This document shows positions 35,034 to 47,989 of a stretch of 64,000 nucleotides of DNA, piece after piece. The notes under the pieces are model-generated. The model was not told the DNA's origin and ran no database searches. It saw only the letters and a program-made list of their open reading frames with translations. The stretch lies in the NCBI GenBank assembly GCA_014529385.2, contig CM043959.1, positions 62,001-126,000 of the forward strand, in the 5' to 3' direction. Each line of letters opens with the position of its first letter. The stretch's first letter is position 1. The position numbers and the translations under genes were made by a program. This DNA is from Adiantum capillus-veneris (taxonomy: Eukaryota > Streptophyta > Polypodiopsida > Polypodiales > Pteridaceae).

Positions 35034-35190
35034 TGTTAGGGTCAGTCCGACTTTGGTGAACACATGCATGTGAACATATTTTAAAGGCTATTTAATAGTC
35101 TAATAAGTCTAATGCAACCTCTCTTTGATTTTGTTACAATTGTTCTTCATCTCCTCTCTTACTCTACTTGGTCAATGTCTGTGCGATAGC
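35034..35190 (+). repeat. 3' LTR of the degenerate copia, 3'-truncated
   Basis: Starts TGTTAGGGTCAG like the 5' LTR and follows it, with many substitutions, to about 35,190, where LINE-derived sequence takes over. Confidence 0.8.
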
Positions 35191-35214
35191 ATTACTGAGT
35201 TTTGATTTGTTTTG

Positions 35215-36139
35215 ACAGCATATTTAGCCCCCAATTGAACAACCAGAATGTTATCCAAAATAGATCGGCCCCTGAAAAAACCCCGTCTGGTTTATATGAA
35301 TATGTTTCCTTAACAGAGGGGATAGTCTTATAGCCACTGACTTAGCCAGAACCTTATACAGTAACCCCATCATGGTTATGGATCTCCACTGTGATGGAGT
35401 TGAGCAGGATTTTTTTTTGGAAATGAGTTTTACAATTCCTTCTTTGAGATGAGGGTTAGTAATCTGTGATGCCTAGATAGCATTGATTGCCTTCATAACC
35501 ATACATTTTAGATGTGGCAAAAAATGCATCAAGAATTCCTTTGAAAGCCCACAGGCTCCAGGTGTTTTGTCATTTCCCAACTTAGTGACAACATAGTAAA
35601 GTTCACCTTCCTCAAAGTAGCACTCAAGCCTCTGGGCATCATAGTTGTTAATGCAAGAGTCCACATAAGCTAACATCACCTCCGTTGCCTGTTGTCTTTC
35701 CTTAGCAGTATCCACTGGTTTATTTAAAATGGCATTGAAGTGATCCACACACGTTTGCATAAGGTTCTGGCTGTCAGTGACTTCAGACCCATCTTCTATT
35801 ATAATTTTAGTGATAGACTCTCGATTATGTTTGGTTTTCAGCTTGTGAAAAAACCCCTTGGAGGTGTCATTTACATCTGATAATTCTCTTACCCTGTATT
35901 TGAATCTGCTTTTAGCAACCTCAGCCTCAGATAGATAGAGGAGCACCCATAATATCCTCAATTTCAGTACATAGCTGTGTGGTTACGTGGCCTTTATGCA
36001 CTTGATCTAGCAAAGGTTTAAGTTTGGCACTCAATTCAGCCAGCAAGCGCGCATTGAGTTCCGGTTTTTGTTGGACGTCCATCGCCCTCGAGATGCGTGC
36101 GTGCCACATCCGCCGTCGATCCCATGACGGGTCCTTCAT
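35215..36139 (-). pseudogene. LINE (non-LTR retrotransposon) fragment
   Basis: The minus strand reads plant LINE/L1-type ORF2. First comes a region between the endonuclease and RT domains (NARLLAELSAKLKPLLDQVH at 36,139-35,927; NDTSKGFFHKLKTKHN and KLGNDKTPGACGLSKEFL at 35,961-35,473). Then, downstream and with frameshifts, come the first RT blocks (LLYKVLAKSVAIRLSPLL and RSILDNILVVQ near 35,400-35,240). The endonuclease domain and all RT after block 2 are absent. The 3' side ends at the copia LTR remnant, so that end is a junction and not a poly-A tail. LINE RT copies the element RNA at the target site; this piece cannot. Confidence 0.88.
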
Positions 36140-36639
36140 TAAAGACCCAGTGTTTCTTAGTCAAACAAAGACAGGCTTCCTAATGCGTGAGTGTCTTGCC
36201 CCTTCGACATAGCAAACTGGCTAACTCACATGTGTTCGATCATTAGCCGCTGCACGCACTTATCTCGTGGTGTTGTCCCCTGTTAGATTATGTTTTGCAG
36301 CTGTGCTGGAGTCCAAGAATGCGGCAGTACGGATGCCCTAGTCGGTCATGCATCAAGCGGCCACCATCGAGCTCTCCCTCACCAGTTCAAGCCGTCAATC
36401 ATGAACCGACCCTGTTATGTTTTGGAATCACGCTCCATATTGAAGACAAGTACTCCCTTCCACCTACAGGCTGATCTAGCTTCGATTGTATTTTATTTTA
36501 GTGCCAGTGACGTTGAGGTTTTGTTAATGCAGAGTCGCTTTATTTGTCTTGCACAGAGTCTTCGTTAATTAATAATGATTAACAAGATATAGAATTGTAT
36601 AATTACGCTGTCGAGTACGAGAGCTGGCTGCAATCAAAT
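36140..36639. other. no recognisable feature
   Basis: Between the LINE fragment and the tandem repeat. Short frames only (for example 36,290-36,568), none recognised. Confidence 0.4.
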
Positions 36640-37860
36640 CCTACGGCATTGGAGGATGAGAGAGGCATACGAGTGATGGACCATTGCCTTCACAGTCGGG
36701 GAGGATCCTGGTCGAGGGCCGGGATGAGGATCCTGGCCGCCGTTCATCCGCAGCCCATTCCTCACCATAATCGTTGCATGCACCATAAGCGTTGCATGCA
36801 CCATAATCGTTGCAGCTTCTGTTCTCTCCAATTAACTGATGCCGAATCAGTCTGTGGAATGGGCTGTGGTAATCCTACGTGTGTCACCTAACTACTCGCA
36901 GTCCAGCCGCGCCTGTAGTGCAGTGCCTCTGGGTCTGTCCACCTCCCCCCGACGTCTGTGAAGGCCGGGAAAGGTCGTTCAATGACTTTTCCTGTAATCT
37001 GCGCTCCCAAGCTGAATCGCGGCCTCCGCCTGTCGCCAATTGGTTGCCCGCATTACAGGGCTCCCTACGCCTTCAGAGTCGGGGGGTTGAGGGAGTGAGG
37101 ATCCTGGCCGTTCATCCGCAGCCTATTCCTCACCATAGTCGTTGCATGCACCATCATTATTCAAGCACGTCAGCAGCCGGAATGCAGCTTCTGTTCTCTT
37201 CAATTAACTGCTGCCAAATTAGCCTGTGGAATGCTCTGAGGTGCTGCCATCTCAGCCATGGTAATCCTACCTGTGTCACCTGAACTACTCGTACTTCTGT
37301 TCTTGCAGTGCAGTGCCTCTAGGTCTAGCCCCCTTCCCCCCGACTGCGAAGGCCGGGAAAGGTTGTTTAGTGACCTTTCCTGAAATCTACGCTCCCAAGC
37401 TGGATCTCGGCCTCCGCCGATCGCCAATTGGTCGCCCACATTATAGGGAAAGGTCACCGAGCGACCTTCCCCGACACCTTCACAGTCGGGGGTTGAGGGA
37501 CTGAGGATCCTGGTCATTCGTCCGCAGCCCATTCCTCACTATCAGATTTCAAGCACGTCAGCAATTGGAATGCAGCTTCTGCTCTCTCCAATTAACAGCT
37601 TCCAAACCAGCCTGTGGAATGCTCTGAGGTGCTGCCATCTCAGCCGTGGTAATCCTACCTGTGCTACCTGAACTACTTGCACTCATGCGCTGCAGTGCAG
37701 TGCCTCTGGGTCTGGTCCCCCTCCCCCCGACTTTGAAGGCCGGGAAAGGTCGTTTAGTGACCTTTCCTGTAATCTACGCTCCCAAGCTGGTTCTCGGCCT
37801 CCGTCGATCGCCAGTTGAGGGGCAAGGTCGACCTTTCCCTACGCTATAAAGAAGAGTACT
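36640..37860. repeat. about 390-bp tandem repeat, three copies
   Basis: GTAATCCTACSTGTG recurs at 36,870, 37,261 and 37,649. GAAGGCCGGGAAAGGTYGTT recurs at about 36,961, 37,350 and 37,736. CCGCAGCCCATTCCTCAC recurs near 36,751, 37,118 and 37,523. Spacing is 386-391 bp. Each copy has the stem-loop AGGTCGTTTAGTGACCT or a variant. Copy 1 also has an 18-bp internal repeat (GTTGCATGCACCATAA, 36,770-36,816). The array is GC-rich compared with its surroundings. It ends near CTATAAAGAAG at 37,844. No coding function was recognised. Confidence 0.88.
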
Positions 37861-38132
37861 CTTGAGTTGAACTGAAGTTTGAAACACCACGGGGAGTGCC
37901 TACCGAGAAGCATGCTTTTGGATGGAGCCAACAAGCTAAAAATGAGGTTATAACCCCGCTCCATAGGCATGTTAAAGGCGCAAGTAAAAGGCCCTCGTGA
38001 ATCCAAAGCTAAGCTTTTTCGTATTTTGGTGGGCCCGTTGCAGAAACTCCCAAAGGTTACCCTGCTTTTTCAAAAGGGGTGCTTGAAGCACCCTCAGCAC
38101 CCTCTATATTATAGAATCTCCTTTCCTTTCTA

Positions 38133-38206
38133 CAGGTAGCAGCACGTTTACCACCATCATTTCATCATTTCTACAGGTAGCAGCACGTTTCCCACCATCA
38201 TTTCCA
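38133..38206. repeat. 38-bp tandem duplication
   Basis: TTTCTACAGGTAGCAGCACG followed by TTTACCACCATCATTTCATC is repeated once with two changes. Confidence 0.85.
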
Positions 38207-41200
38207 GACGGGATAGAAGAAGGACCATAACTTTTTAAATAAGAGAGAGAAAGAGCTCTTTTTATGCTTTTATAATGTCATGTTTGTCCAGGTGGACATC
38301 CATGTGTGCATAAAAATTTTCATTTTTCACTAGAATTACATATGTTTTTCTAGTGTACATGAAGTTTGTTCATGCTTGGCTACATACAAATTAATTGCTA
38401 ATGGAGGTATTCATGGACATGAATCTGAAGCACTTATAGCCATTGATATGGATATTCATATTGGTTATAGGTTATGTGAGATGAGGGCATATAGAAAGTC
38501 AAGCTCCAAAATTTTCACTCCATTGAATGGAAAGTGCCTCTCAAAGTCCATTTTGTTGAGAGAACTTGATTGCATGTTGTGGCCTCTCCTCAACTTCTAC
38601 TTCCTCATAGCCACCTATTAGCTATTGAGACCAAGCAATCCTGACTAAGATATCTTCCTAAATAAATTTGGCTAACCGGCCCCAATTAGCTTTCTAGGAG
38701 AAACTTTATAAGCTAACTCTGTTGTAGTGCAAAAATGTTTTGTTGAAAGTAGCGCAATCCTTTGTGGCACACATTCGACTTTTGTCTTTTGGCATCTCTT
38801 CATTATTCACTCCAACATTTATCTATTGACATATCCCATATGTGAAAATGACCCATCTATACACTCACTCTTTCCTTGTCTCATGGATCGACATTCATGT
38901 CGAGCACAGTAAGCTTTGATTTCAGAATGAAATATTCTATAAGGGCTTACACAAAGGCCTCTCCATTATCCTACTCACCCTTCTCTTCCATCAAATATCA
39001 ATTTGAACTTTTTGAACTCAAGAGTTGTGTGGCCACATTAATCAATCTGTCTTTAGCAACCTCAACCTAGTTCTCAAATGCTCTTGAATATATTAAATCC
39101 ACTACACTAACACCCATGAATTTTGCATACCATAATTGGGGATATGGGCTTCACCTGAACATACATGTTTGACTCATTCTATGCCAAGTCTGATTGTAGA
39201 TTACTCCTCCTAGAGGTTAATCCTCTTAACCGTCGCTGGTTCTAGTCACACACCATGATATTTGGACTTAATTTGCTACATCTAGAACCACATTTGTTGC
39301 TAAGACTATTAAGTTGTTTGCATATATCGTTCCAACAATACAACTTGGTCTTTGCGTATGGTATCCATTAACCCGCTCATTGCGGTTTCCCCCTCCTCAC
39401 TTTCCCTATCTGAAGCACATCATGTTCCACTCCTCCACTCCTCCCTTCTTCCAATATTTTTGACATACATACTCATCAATGTGTTCCCTACGCACTTGCC
39501 TTACGTACCAATGGAAGTACACCACACATGGAATACATGATGGACAACATGTTCCCTATGTATGTGTTCTTCTCAAGTAGCAGGTATCCTACTGCAAGAT
39601 TCACACATGATTCTTGGACACAAAATAGAGAGAAATAATGAGAGAAGTCACATACATCTTTCCCAGATGCAGATGAAGAAAAAAGCATATAGATAGTATT
39701 GAACATCGCTAGGACCTTTGGTTGCATGGCTCTATAATTAATAGAATTAGGCACCGTAAGCAAAGATTGTAAAATTTATAGCCTTGGTTCCATTGCCATC
39801 GATCTCACCACCAACCACCAAATATTCATCAACTTCCTCCACCGTCTCTTGCATCGTTCATACTGCAATTGTGAATGAGTACTTTTGGTCTTGAAATGTT
39901 GATTCAAAAAGCTATCATGAACATTAAACCGCTGCTCTAGTTATCTTCTAACTCCAAAAGAGGCAATAGGGGATTAGGTGTATATTCTGATCGACATAGA
40001 GTGGGAAAGATAGGTTTTGAGCAATTTTGGATTGGAGATGGAGTTCCATGACATGTTTTATATAATAGGGATATGTGTTCGATGGGCATTACTATCCATT
40101 TTTATACGTTGGTAAAGTCTACGATTTGTGCAAGAAGTTTTGAGTTTAGGGTTGCAATCCAAATTGATATCAACAACAATACAAATTCATATGGATAAAA
40201 ACAAAGCTTTTTCGTACCAAGTTACTCTTGAAATTGTTGGTCTAAATAAACAAATAAGAGGCTCTTTCAAGTTTTTAAAGAAATAACTATCACTTTAAAC
40301 TTACAAGTGTGACAGTTACATATCCAACAAATAATTTCCTAATTTAACTTGAAAAAACAATGAAATTGGTTGTATTTCATAGCCCAAATCTCATTGTGAA
40401 CGATTTTAGGAACCATAGTCACAACCCTCATTTTATATGTAAGTGGAATAAGAGCAATGTCTATGTATTAGTTGGAGTGGGAAGATGAAGAGAGGAGTGC
40501 AAATCAGTGTTAGGTGATGAGTGGGTATATTCTCTCTCTATAGCCTATTAACAATAAAATGGAGGCAATTGCTCCTCATTCATATTGTGGAGTGGCCAAT
40601 TAGTCAGTTTCCATGGCGACTAGTGGTCATTGATCTCCATTGCCCCCTCAATTATGCTTGTGCAGCCTTGCCCCTGGGTCCTGCTCGGTGGATATCTCTT
40701 GCCCAAAGTGCATGGGCCCAAATCCTTCTCTCTCATCTCGCCAATTCACATCGCCCACAATTATTAGCTTTCTCTCTCCTACTTCCAAGCTCCTGTGAGA
40801 AATATCCTTGAGGAGAAACGAAGCAAGGCTTTCTGATATGCAGAGCTACTGCGAAGAGAGAAAAACTGTCTCTAAGAGAAGCATTGCGTCTCTACCCGCA
40901 TGATGTAGTAACACCCACTTCTCCCCAAGCAGAATCTCCTATATTTAGTAGAGTACGTTCCCTTGCCTTGTTCTTCTAGATATGGGAGAGCCTTTTGCGT
41001 ATAATTACCATCCTATAAGTTTGCATCTTTAGCCCAATATGAGGCACTCAAGGGTACAACCATTGTAGGAGCACTAATTAATAAATTTTCTTTTCATGAT
41101 CTAATCACCATGCTAAAGGTTCCCATTTCTGGCCCATTATGAGGAACTCAAGAGGAAAATCCATTGTATAAGCATTGAAGCCTCTTGGGATTATTCTTCC

Positions 41201-41217
41201 TACATTGCATTAAATCC

Positions 41218-41218
<1 letters not shown>
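38207..41218. other. no recognisable feature
   Basis: About 3 kb of AT-rich sequence. Frames under 100 codons, none with a motif that I recognise. No terminal repeats were found by eye. Confidence 0.45.
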
Positions 41219-41248
<30 letters not shown>

Positions 41249-41295
41249 CTTCTTCTTCTTCTTCTCTCTCTCTCTCTCTCTCGCTCTCTCTCTCT
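41219..41295. repeat. (TTC)n joined to (TC)n microsatellite
   Basis: About fifteen TTC units (41,221-41,264) pass directly into (TC)n with one CG interruption (41,265-41,295). Confidence 0.96.
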
Positions 41296-41864
41296 AAATT
41301 TTTCATCACCTCGGCAAGTTTGTCGATTAGACTCATGACCACGCATCCCCATGACTACATTAATTGTCAAACATGTTGTGGATTGAGTAGTTGTCAACAT
41401 GTATGTGCTCTCTTAAACGATGTCAAAAGTCACTTGAATGCAGTTCAAAAGCAAAGCTAAACAAAGGCGGAAGATAGTCCTCTTGGTCCATGGAGAGATG
41501 AATAAGTAGAGAGCGTAGGCAAGCCCCCGTCTCGTGGCTTCCCCTCTCTAGCATCCGCATGTACTCCTGGCTCACCACATGGCACACGGCATCCAGTGGC
41601 AAGCTGTTTGGAACCCTGATCACATCCTTCTCAGCCTGATTTTGTTCTTGCCTGCAACAGTCGTGCTCGATGGTGATAAAGGTGGCCATCACCCCCTAGC
41701 TCTCTAACCACTTGACCAACTCCATCATGAGGTTTCCGGCGCACTGTGCAGTTGGAAATGGTAATATCACCACATTTGGCGTCCCTAGAAACTCGACCAC
41801 CTTGCTACTGGCGCCATTTCCATGGAGAAGATGGAGTGGGAGCAAGCGCACTCCATACTAACGT

Positions 41865-41970
<106 letters not shown>

Positions 41971-42662
41971 TGCTCCTTTATTTGATGAAACCTACTCCTT
42001 GACCTCTCTATAGAGATTTCTTGATTTCTTGTAGAATGGTGAATTTGATCCTGACGAAGACGTTGTCGAGGGTTTAAGGGTTCGAAGATGTGCCGGGATA
42101 GCACCCAAGTGCTATCTGTGAGAAAAGTGAGGAGAGGAAGAAGCACTACATCGTACAGTACACCAATAGCTGCCTTGAAATAATATTATTTATGAAAACA
42201 GAAGGATATGCTAACATGAACAAGAAAATATGAACGTACGTTGACCAAACCGCACGGTTATCAGCACTATAATGTAATTAAGTTGAAGAATATGGAGTTT
42301 AAACTCCCTTACAATGGGTTACCCCGACTGATTACAGGTAAATAAAGAAATTAGCCAAGGGAGATACATAAAGGAAGTGAAAGCCGATGCAATCTCGATG
42401 ATGCCGCCGGCTTCGCCTCTGAAAGACCTCCTCCTCTTGAGCTTCTTTCCCTTCCATAAAACTCTATAATCTCTTCTCTCCTTGATCTTGCTCTCTCCGC
42501 TCAAATCTCTCAACAAGCTCCTAAAAATGGCTAAAAAATTTGTTTTATAGCTCCCTCTGGTTGTTTTTTTGGTAAGTACCCTTATTGCATGTAAATTACT
42601 CCTTTTATAGAGCTCCAGACACTTGTCCTTGCGTTGCATGTGGAACTGCTCCTTAGGGTGTG

Positions 42663-42666
<4 letters not shown>

Positions 42667-42755
<89 letters not shown>
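42667..42755. repeat. (CT)n microsatellite
   Basis: Uninterrupted CT dinucleotide of about 89 bp. It may lie within or beside the LTR of the minus-strand gypsy that follows. Confidence 0.97.
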
Positions 42756-42760
<5 letters not shown>

Positions 42761-43049
42761 GCTGCCATGGGATAGCCCCTCTAGCACTAGCGATATCACT
42801 AGTGGAGGCTTCCCCTTTTCTCTCAAAAATGGGGCCCGTATAGCAGGCATATGGGAACCACCCCTTAGCGGGCACAACTGCCACGTAATCACCTGACTCA
42901 AGCCACCGGCTGCCTCCGCGCACAACCTCGCACAGCCGTTGGTAACCAAAATCGCCACCAACGCCCACTGGGACACTTCGCACAGCGCCAACAAAGGCAT
43001 GCCATAGCTAGGCACAAGGGGAGAGCTCACTCCCTATCACATCCACAAG

Positions 43050-43980
43050 AGGACTCACGCTTCAGGTTCAATACCCCATAATCCGAACGGCCTTGCCCAG
43101 ATGTGGGATTATCCCTAGGCCACGTGGCCTCATTCCATCTTATCCACCCTTATACGCCTCCCAAAAGAATCATCACCCTCCAATATACCAACTTTTTTGC
43201 ATGATTTCAACCCTTCATCTTTCCTTGCTTAGTGAACAGATGGCTGAGCCATCAAAACTTACTAGAAGCCTGCATCCTGTGCTTTGACTCCAACTGCACT
43301 CCCCTCTTTTTGACTTTTGCATGATCTCGAATGATGAGTACCAAAATTTAAAAAAAACATCCAGCATCACTTTAGCGCAATTGCCCCCCAACTTCCAATT
43401 GATATAACCTTCTGATCAGGGCTCCGTTTGGCAAACAACAACTTCTTGTCAACTCCATATGAAGTGCTCTATCTTTCAAAACTTGGTCGAACCCAAAATG
43501 ATGCCGATGGCCCAATTCCCAATGCAGTCGGGCGGGCACATAACCAGCCCCCATCAAAACTTCAAATGGCCATAACCTGCAATCCATAGCTCTGATTTGC
43601 AATCCAAAAAGACGGGTATGCTCTGTAATTCAAGCACTATGGGTCTATACACTGACGTCCACTTGTCCCCAGCTACCCTATGCGTCGAGGATCTGCAATG
43701 CACTACAACTTCAAACTCAATAAATTTCTCACGAGGGCTCCGTTTGATGAGTCGTAAAGACAGGCTTGTAGAGCACTTCAAGTACTTCAATTCTAGTCAA
43801 TAAAATCCCATCTATAACCATTTCGAGAATACTCTCTTTTAGAATTAACAAGGAAACTTTTGGCCCTTTTTAGTCGCATCTGGCATACTTTTAGCTTAAA
43901 GTTGTTATCAAGCCCTGCCTTTAAAGAAACTTATTTTGCCTCCTTCTGCTCACTTTCTCTCCCTACAGAGCTGTACTACA
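43050..43980 (-). repeat. probable 3' LTR of a minus-strand gypsy (far end not fixed)
   Basis: On the minus strand a purine tract (TAGAGGGGGTGGGTGT, 43,996-43,981) is followed at once by TGTAGTACAG, a plausible LTR start at 43,980. The downstream text is non-coding. The far boundary was not found, so the lower coordinate is nominal. Confidence 0.45.
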
Positions 43981-44019
43981 ACACCCACCCCCTCTAAACC
44001 TACTCAGCTTCATCAAAAA

Positions 44020-46826
44020 CATCATCTGATGCATACAATAACATTATCTTCTAGAGCTTGATCTGAATTGAGATCTTCAAGAACAGTCTCACCTTCTCGC
44101 TTCTTGAATATGTTGATCCGTTTTCCTGCAAGGCACCTTAAGGAAAATACCATGAAGTTTGCATAATTGATATGTTGTATTATCAAAAACATGAAGCACC
44201 ATATATGGTCAAAAGCACCATTCAACCATTTTCCACATAGCAGTATACTGATTCTCCAAGCTACTGTCATAAACAAGTACCCAGTCACTCTCTTTGATAG
44301 CATGAGGTCGTAGTCTCTGTGCTTTCCATCTAATGTTGCTTTAATATTCAATCTTGCCTCTGTAAGCTTCTCTTTAGCCTTTCAATATCTTCTTGACGCC
44401 TCTCAAGTTGGCGAATATGTAGAGAAAGAAAATCTTATGTAGACACGCCCTCTTCTCATGGCATTATGGTCCAAGTCATAACCGCTTCCTCTGGAGGCAT
44501 AATGGGTTTTTTCCCGTACATTACCTCAAGCGGCATAAAACCTTTAACAAAATTGTGTGTAGTGCGATCAGCCCATAAAGCAAATGGTAAGAGCTTCGAC
44601 CAATATTCCCTCGACACACCTTTGCTAAAGTTTTAACAATAGATGGATGTCCTCTTTCACTTTTCCCATTACCTTCTGGATTATATGTTGTAGTGAGAGC
44701 CAATTTAATGCCCATACGAGCAAAAACTTATCGAGCTTCATCTACATCCAGATCTCCTCTATCAGTAGTAATTTTGCCAGCACATCCATACCTTGAAATA
44801 ACATCTTGAGCAAGAACTTTCATACTGAACTGGTAGATTTGGTACGCAAAGCTCTCCTTCAACCTGGTTAGTAAGATCTTCTCTGGCAAGAACAATGTAC
44901 CTCATTTTCCACACACCTACTTGCATCGTAATCAGGTTCACAACCCACTTGTAGTGCATAGCTAGTGGATATGTGGGATGCAATCCATCTCTATGTCGCA
45001 CATTAGAATATTGTTGGCATATTAAGCATGTTTCCACAAATTTAGCCACATCTTTATACATACCTTTCCACTAGTATCGATCCTTAATTTTGAAAAAAGC
45101 TGCCTAGACTCCTCTATGTCCATCCCATAAACTTTCATTAAATCCTTTGATAACCTGTTGTTGAGTCGCTTTATCACAAACAACCCATTTGTGGTACCCC
45201 TCTTGGGCACTTTGGTTGCTTCCATAAATGTCCATCCTTCAGAAAATAGCCGTAGGGCTTTTTCTTGATCCTATTGTAATCTCGGTCACTCCATCCTTCT
45301 TGTCTAGTGAGAGTGCTAAGGTAGTAGCTAATGATAAGCCACTCTCCCTCACAGAATTCTTCAGAAAATACTTCAAAAACATGAGCAATATTACCACAAG
45401 TTGCATGTAGATAAGAAGATGTATAGAGCTTCAAGCCAAGATCATCACTAAGGGTAAGCATCTCTTCTTCATCTTCAAACCTAGGCCTTGATAACATATC
45501 TGTAACAGGATTGTCTCTACCTGCAATAAGACAAAATTTAGACTTTATATAGGCTATTCATCATAGCATGGAAATGTCCAGAGTAGTTTGCAATCATCCC
45601 TATCAATGGCAAGTAGTTTGTCTCTACCACGACTAAAGCTCCAATAAAATATTCTTTACCAGACCTTAGAGCAGTAGAAACACCCCAAAGTTCTCTCTTA
45701 ACCTGTGGATAACCTCATTAAAGAGCATTGATCACCTTGGCTCCAAATTGAAATGCATACATGTTTCCTTTTGCATCATCTTGACCTATAGCCCATCCAA
45801 TACCTGCCGAGCTAGTGTCAACTGCTAAAATAACTGGCCTTCCGCATTTGTAGTCGACTTTCCTCAAGGTCGGAGCCTCGACAAGCATCTTATTTAATTT
45901 TTTGATAGCCTGTGTGTGAACTTCTTCCCAAACAAACCTTTTACCTTTCCTTAGCAGTTGATAAAGCACCTTTGCAACATGAGCAAAGTGTGGCAACTAA
46001 ATAAGGTAGATCATAGACACACCCAAAAACCAACGAGCTTCAATAATCAAAGAGCATGAGTCCTTCATCTTTTGGATAGCTTCAACTCTAGTTGGACATG
46101 GCCTTCTATCCTCAAGACTGCACATATGCCCCACAATTAAGACCTCCTTAGCACCAAATTTGATTTTTGACCTAAAAGTGTTAACTTCTTCAAGCCTGGA
46201 TAAAATAGCATCACAGTCAACAATATGTTGAGCAACAAACCTTTAGCACCCCTTCTGATCTTTTACCTCATCTTTGGATCCTTCTTCACGTCCTTTAATT
46301 GGTAGATCATCTATAAAAGGCATGGGTATAGCTTCATTGTCTTCCTCATCATTAAAATGAACATGTCTTACCTCAGGTACAGTTGGGTTTGAAACCACCA
46401 GAGACCTCGACCCTCCTTCAAGATCTACCAAATATTCTTCATAATCATCCATAATTACTTAAATGTGCCAAACCATTTGGCTGCTAACTGATTCTGGCTC
46501 CTACACTTGGTATCTTCCGCATCCTCTTGATAATATCAATGATCTCCTCGTGGAACTCGCATTTGGCAATTCCTACAATATCACCCTATGTGAGCTCCAC
46601 TTTGCTATTCAGAATGCGCTCTTCAAAAACTTTCTTTAGATCTGTAGCTAATTCAATATCAAATTTAATCTTATATGAGGGACCTATGGGCTTACCTTGC
46701 TTTTTGTCCTTGGGTGCCTCCTCGATAGCTACTTCAGGAGCGGGCTTAGGAGTAGAACCTTCCTCTTTCTTACTTCCAGATCTCGTTTCCCTTTTCGATG
46801 TTCGACTCAAGATGGGTTATAAATGA
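44020..46826 (-). pseudogene. Ty3/gypsy pol remnant, minus strand, with internal deletion
   Basis: Read from 46,810 down: a charged region upstream of the protease (YKIKFDIELATDLKKVFEER, then GDIVGIAKCEFHEEIIDII). Next comes an acidic stretch (46,452-46,243), followed directly by the RT C-terminus (about 46,240-46,010), so protease catalytic residues and RT core are missing. Then RNase H (VDTSSAGIGWAIGQDD near 45,800; an AxMLSRPRFEDEEEML end near 45,497), integrase zinc region (VETCLICQQYS near 45,020), integrase core end (TTYNPEGNGKSERGHPS near 44,680), and a C-terminal region to about 44,020. Many frameshifts and stops. It is a different family from the dual-RNase-H element. A polypurine tract and LTR start follow at 43,996-43,980. 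Confidence 0.83.
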
Positions 46827-47659
46827 TTTGATAGGTGTAATCCGTGCTATAAAGTGTTTGAACTCTTCAAGCACCATTAATGAGAAATTGTCTTCTTTAT
46901 GTCTTCAAACCTTTGACTTTACAATGCTATATGCAAAGGTGAATTGGGAGGACCTTAGGTTCAAATTCAAGTCTCTTATCTCAAAGGTTTTCTCTTAGAG
47001 ATCTAATAAGGATAGGTATAAAGCACAATTAGTAATATGTTAAAAAGTAAGAGTGAGAGGTAATGCAGTATCTGTTTCTTATATTCTACTTTTTTCTTTT
47101 TTAGTTTTTCAGCTTCTGCCTTAATGTGTTTTAGCTCCTCCTTGAGAGCCATCATTTTTGAACTGGAAGCTGACCCCTAGGCCGCCTTCATTTGCCACTA
47201 GATTTATATGTAGCCACTTGTTCTCTAGACTATAATGAGATTAATTACATTCTCTACTAGAGGATCCATAGACTTCTTCTTTTTTGTGGTGTGCACTCTT
47301 GCCTGGAGTTGTTCAAGGAAGGGTGTTGTTTTCCTCTTTTTATCAGACGAGGTTTGCTTCTCCTAGTGCCTTCACCGACCACCGTTCTCCTTACCTTCAT
47401 AGCATTGGCATGCGTTGGTATGCAAGTAGCCTAGAAGGAGTTTTCAAGTATACCACACCTCAAAGAAGTTTTGTGTCTTGACTTTGGCTGTTTGTTGCAT
47501 GATGCTATTGTATAGAAATTGACTCATATTGATCTTAGCCTTGGGATTCATAATTTTTGCCAGTAGCATATTGAATAACTTCTCAGAGACATAGATTGGG
47601 TTGTTTTTGAGAATGATAAATTCAGAGATAACTTTGTACATAGATAATAGTAATCTTGA

Positions 47660-47971
47660 TAAATCCCTTAATCATAATATGCCATTTGTGAAGACCCAAT
47701 CAACATTGTTAGGACCTGACCAAGTTATTATGAGATTGGGTTTCTCTAGGAGTAGCTTAGACTTGTACAACAACACTAAGTCCCCTTGTTTGAACTCTCT
47801 AACATTGATCTTGTTGTCATGCCAATGCTTTCTACATTGCTGATCTACCTCTTGTCCTTGCATGGCACACTGCCTAACCTCATCTAGATGCAATAGTTCA
47901 TCTAAGCATTGCTTGAGATTAATGTTAGAGTCCATACCAGCTAGCCTGAGACTTGTGATTGCAAACTCCAT
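47660..47971 (-). pseudogene. second gypsy integrase C-terminal remnant, minus strand
   Basis: The minus frame reads a helical linker (LKQCLDELLHLDEVRQCAMQ) and a GPF/Y-like end (DLVLLYKSKLLLEKPN, then WSGPNNVDWVFTNG). Because this C-terminal module lies upstream, in the minus direction, of another element's pre-protease region, it belongs to a separate copy. It is not part of the pol at 44,020-46,826. Confidence 0.75.
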
Positions 47972-47989
47972 AGACCATTCTAACGGGTG

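Larger units (their letters stand above)
31006..35190 (+). mobile_element. degenerate Ty1/copia element, internally deleted and split
   Basis: The 5' LTR (31,006-31,214) and a truncated 3' LTR (35,034-35,190) both start TGTTAGGGTCAG. A tRNA-iMet-type primer site follows the 5' LTR. The interior keeps gag with two zinc knuckles, then jumps straight into the C-terminal part of RT (protease, integrase and most of RT are missing). It is then interrupted by a TTAA-flanked insertion, resumes with RNase H, and breaks off at about 34,822 into about 210 bp of unrelated sequence before the 3' LTR. Nonsense and frameshift changes are numerous. The RT/RNase H part is a close relative of the copia at 54,773-56,153. 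Confidence 0.85.

Noticed and set aside
35927-36212. Plus-strand 62-codon frame at 36,024-36,212
   Set aside because: It is antisense to the LINE fragment.
36595-37849. Frames of 63-134 codons across the 390-bp tandem repeat
   Set aside because: They change frame from copy to copy and encode no recognised domain; the DNA repeat explains the similarity.
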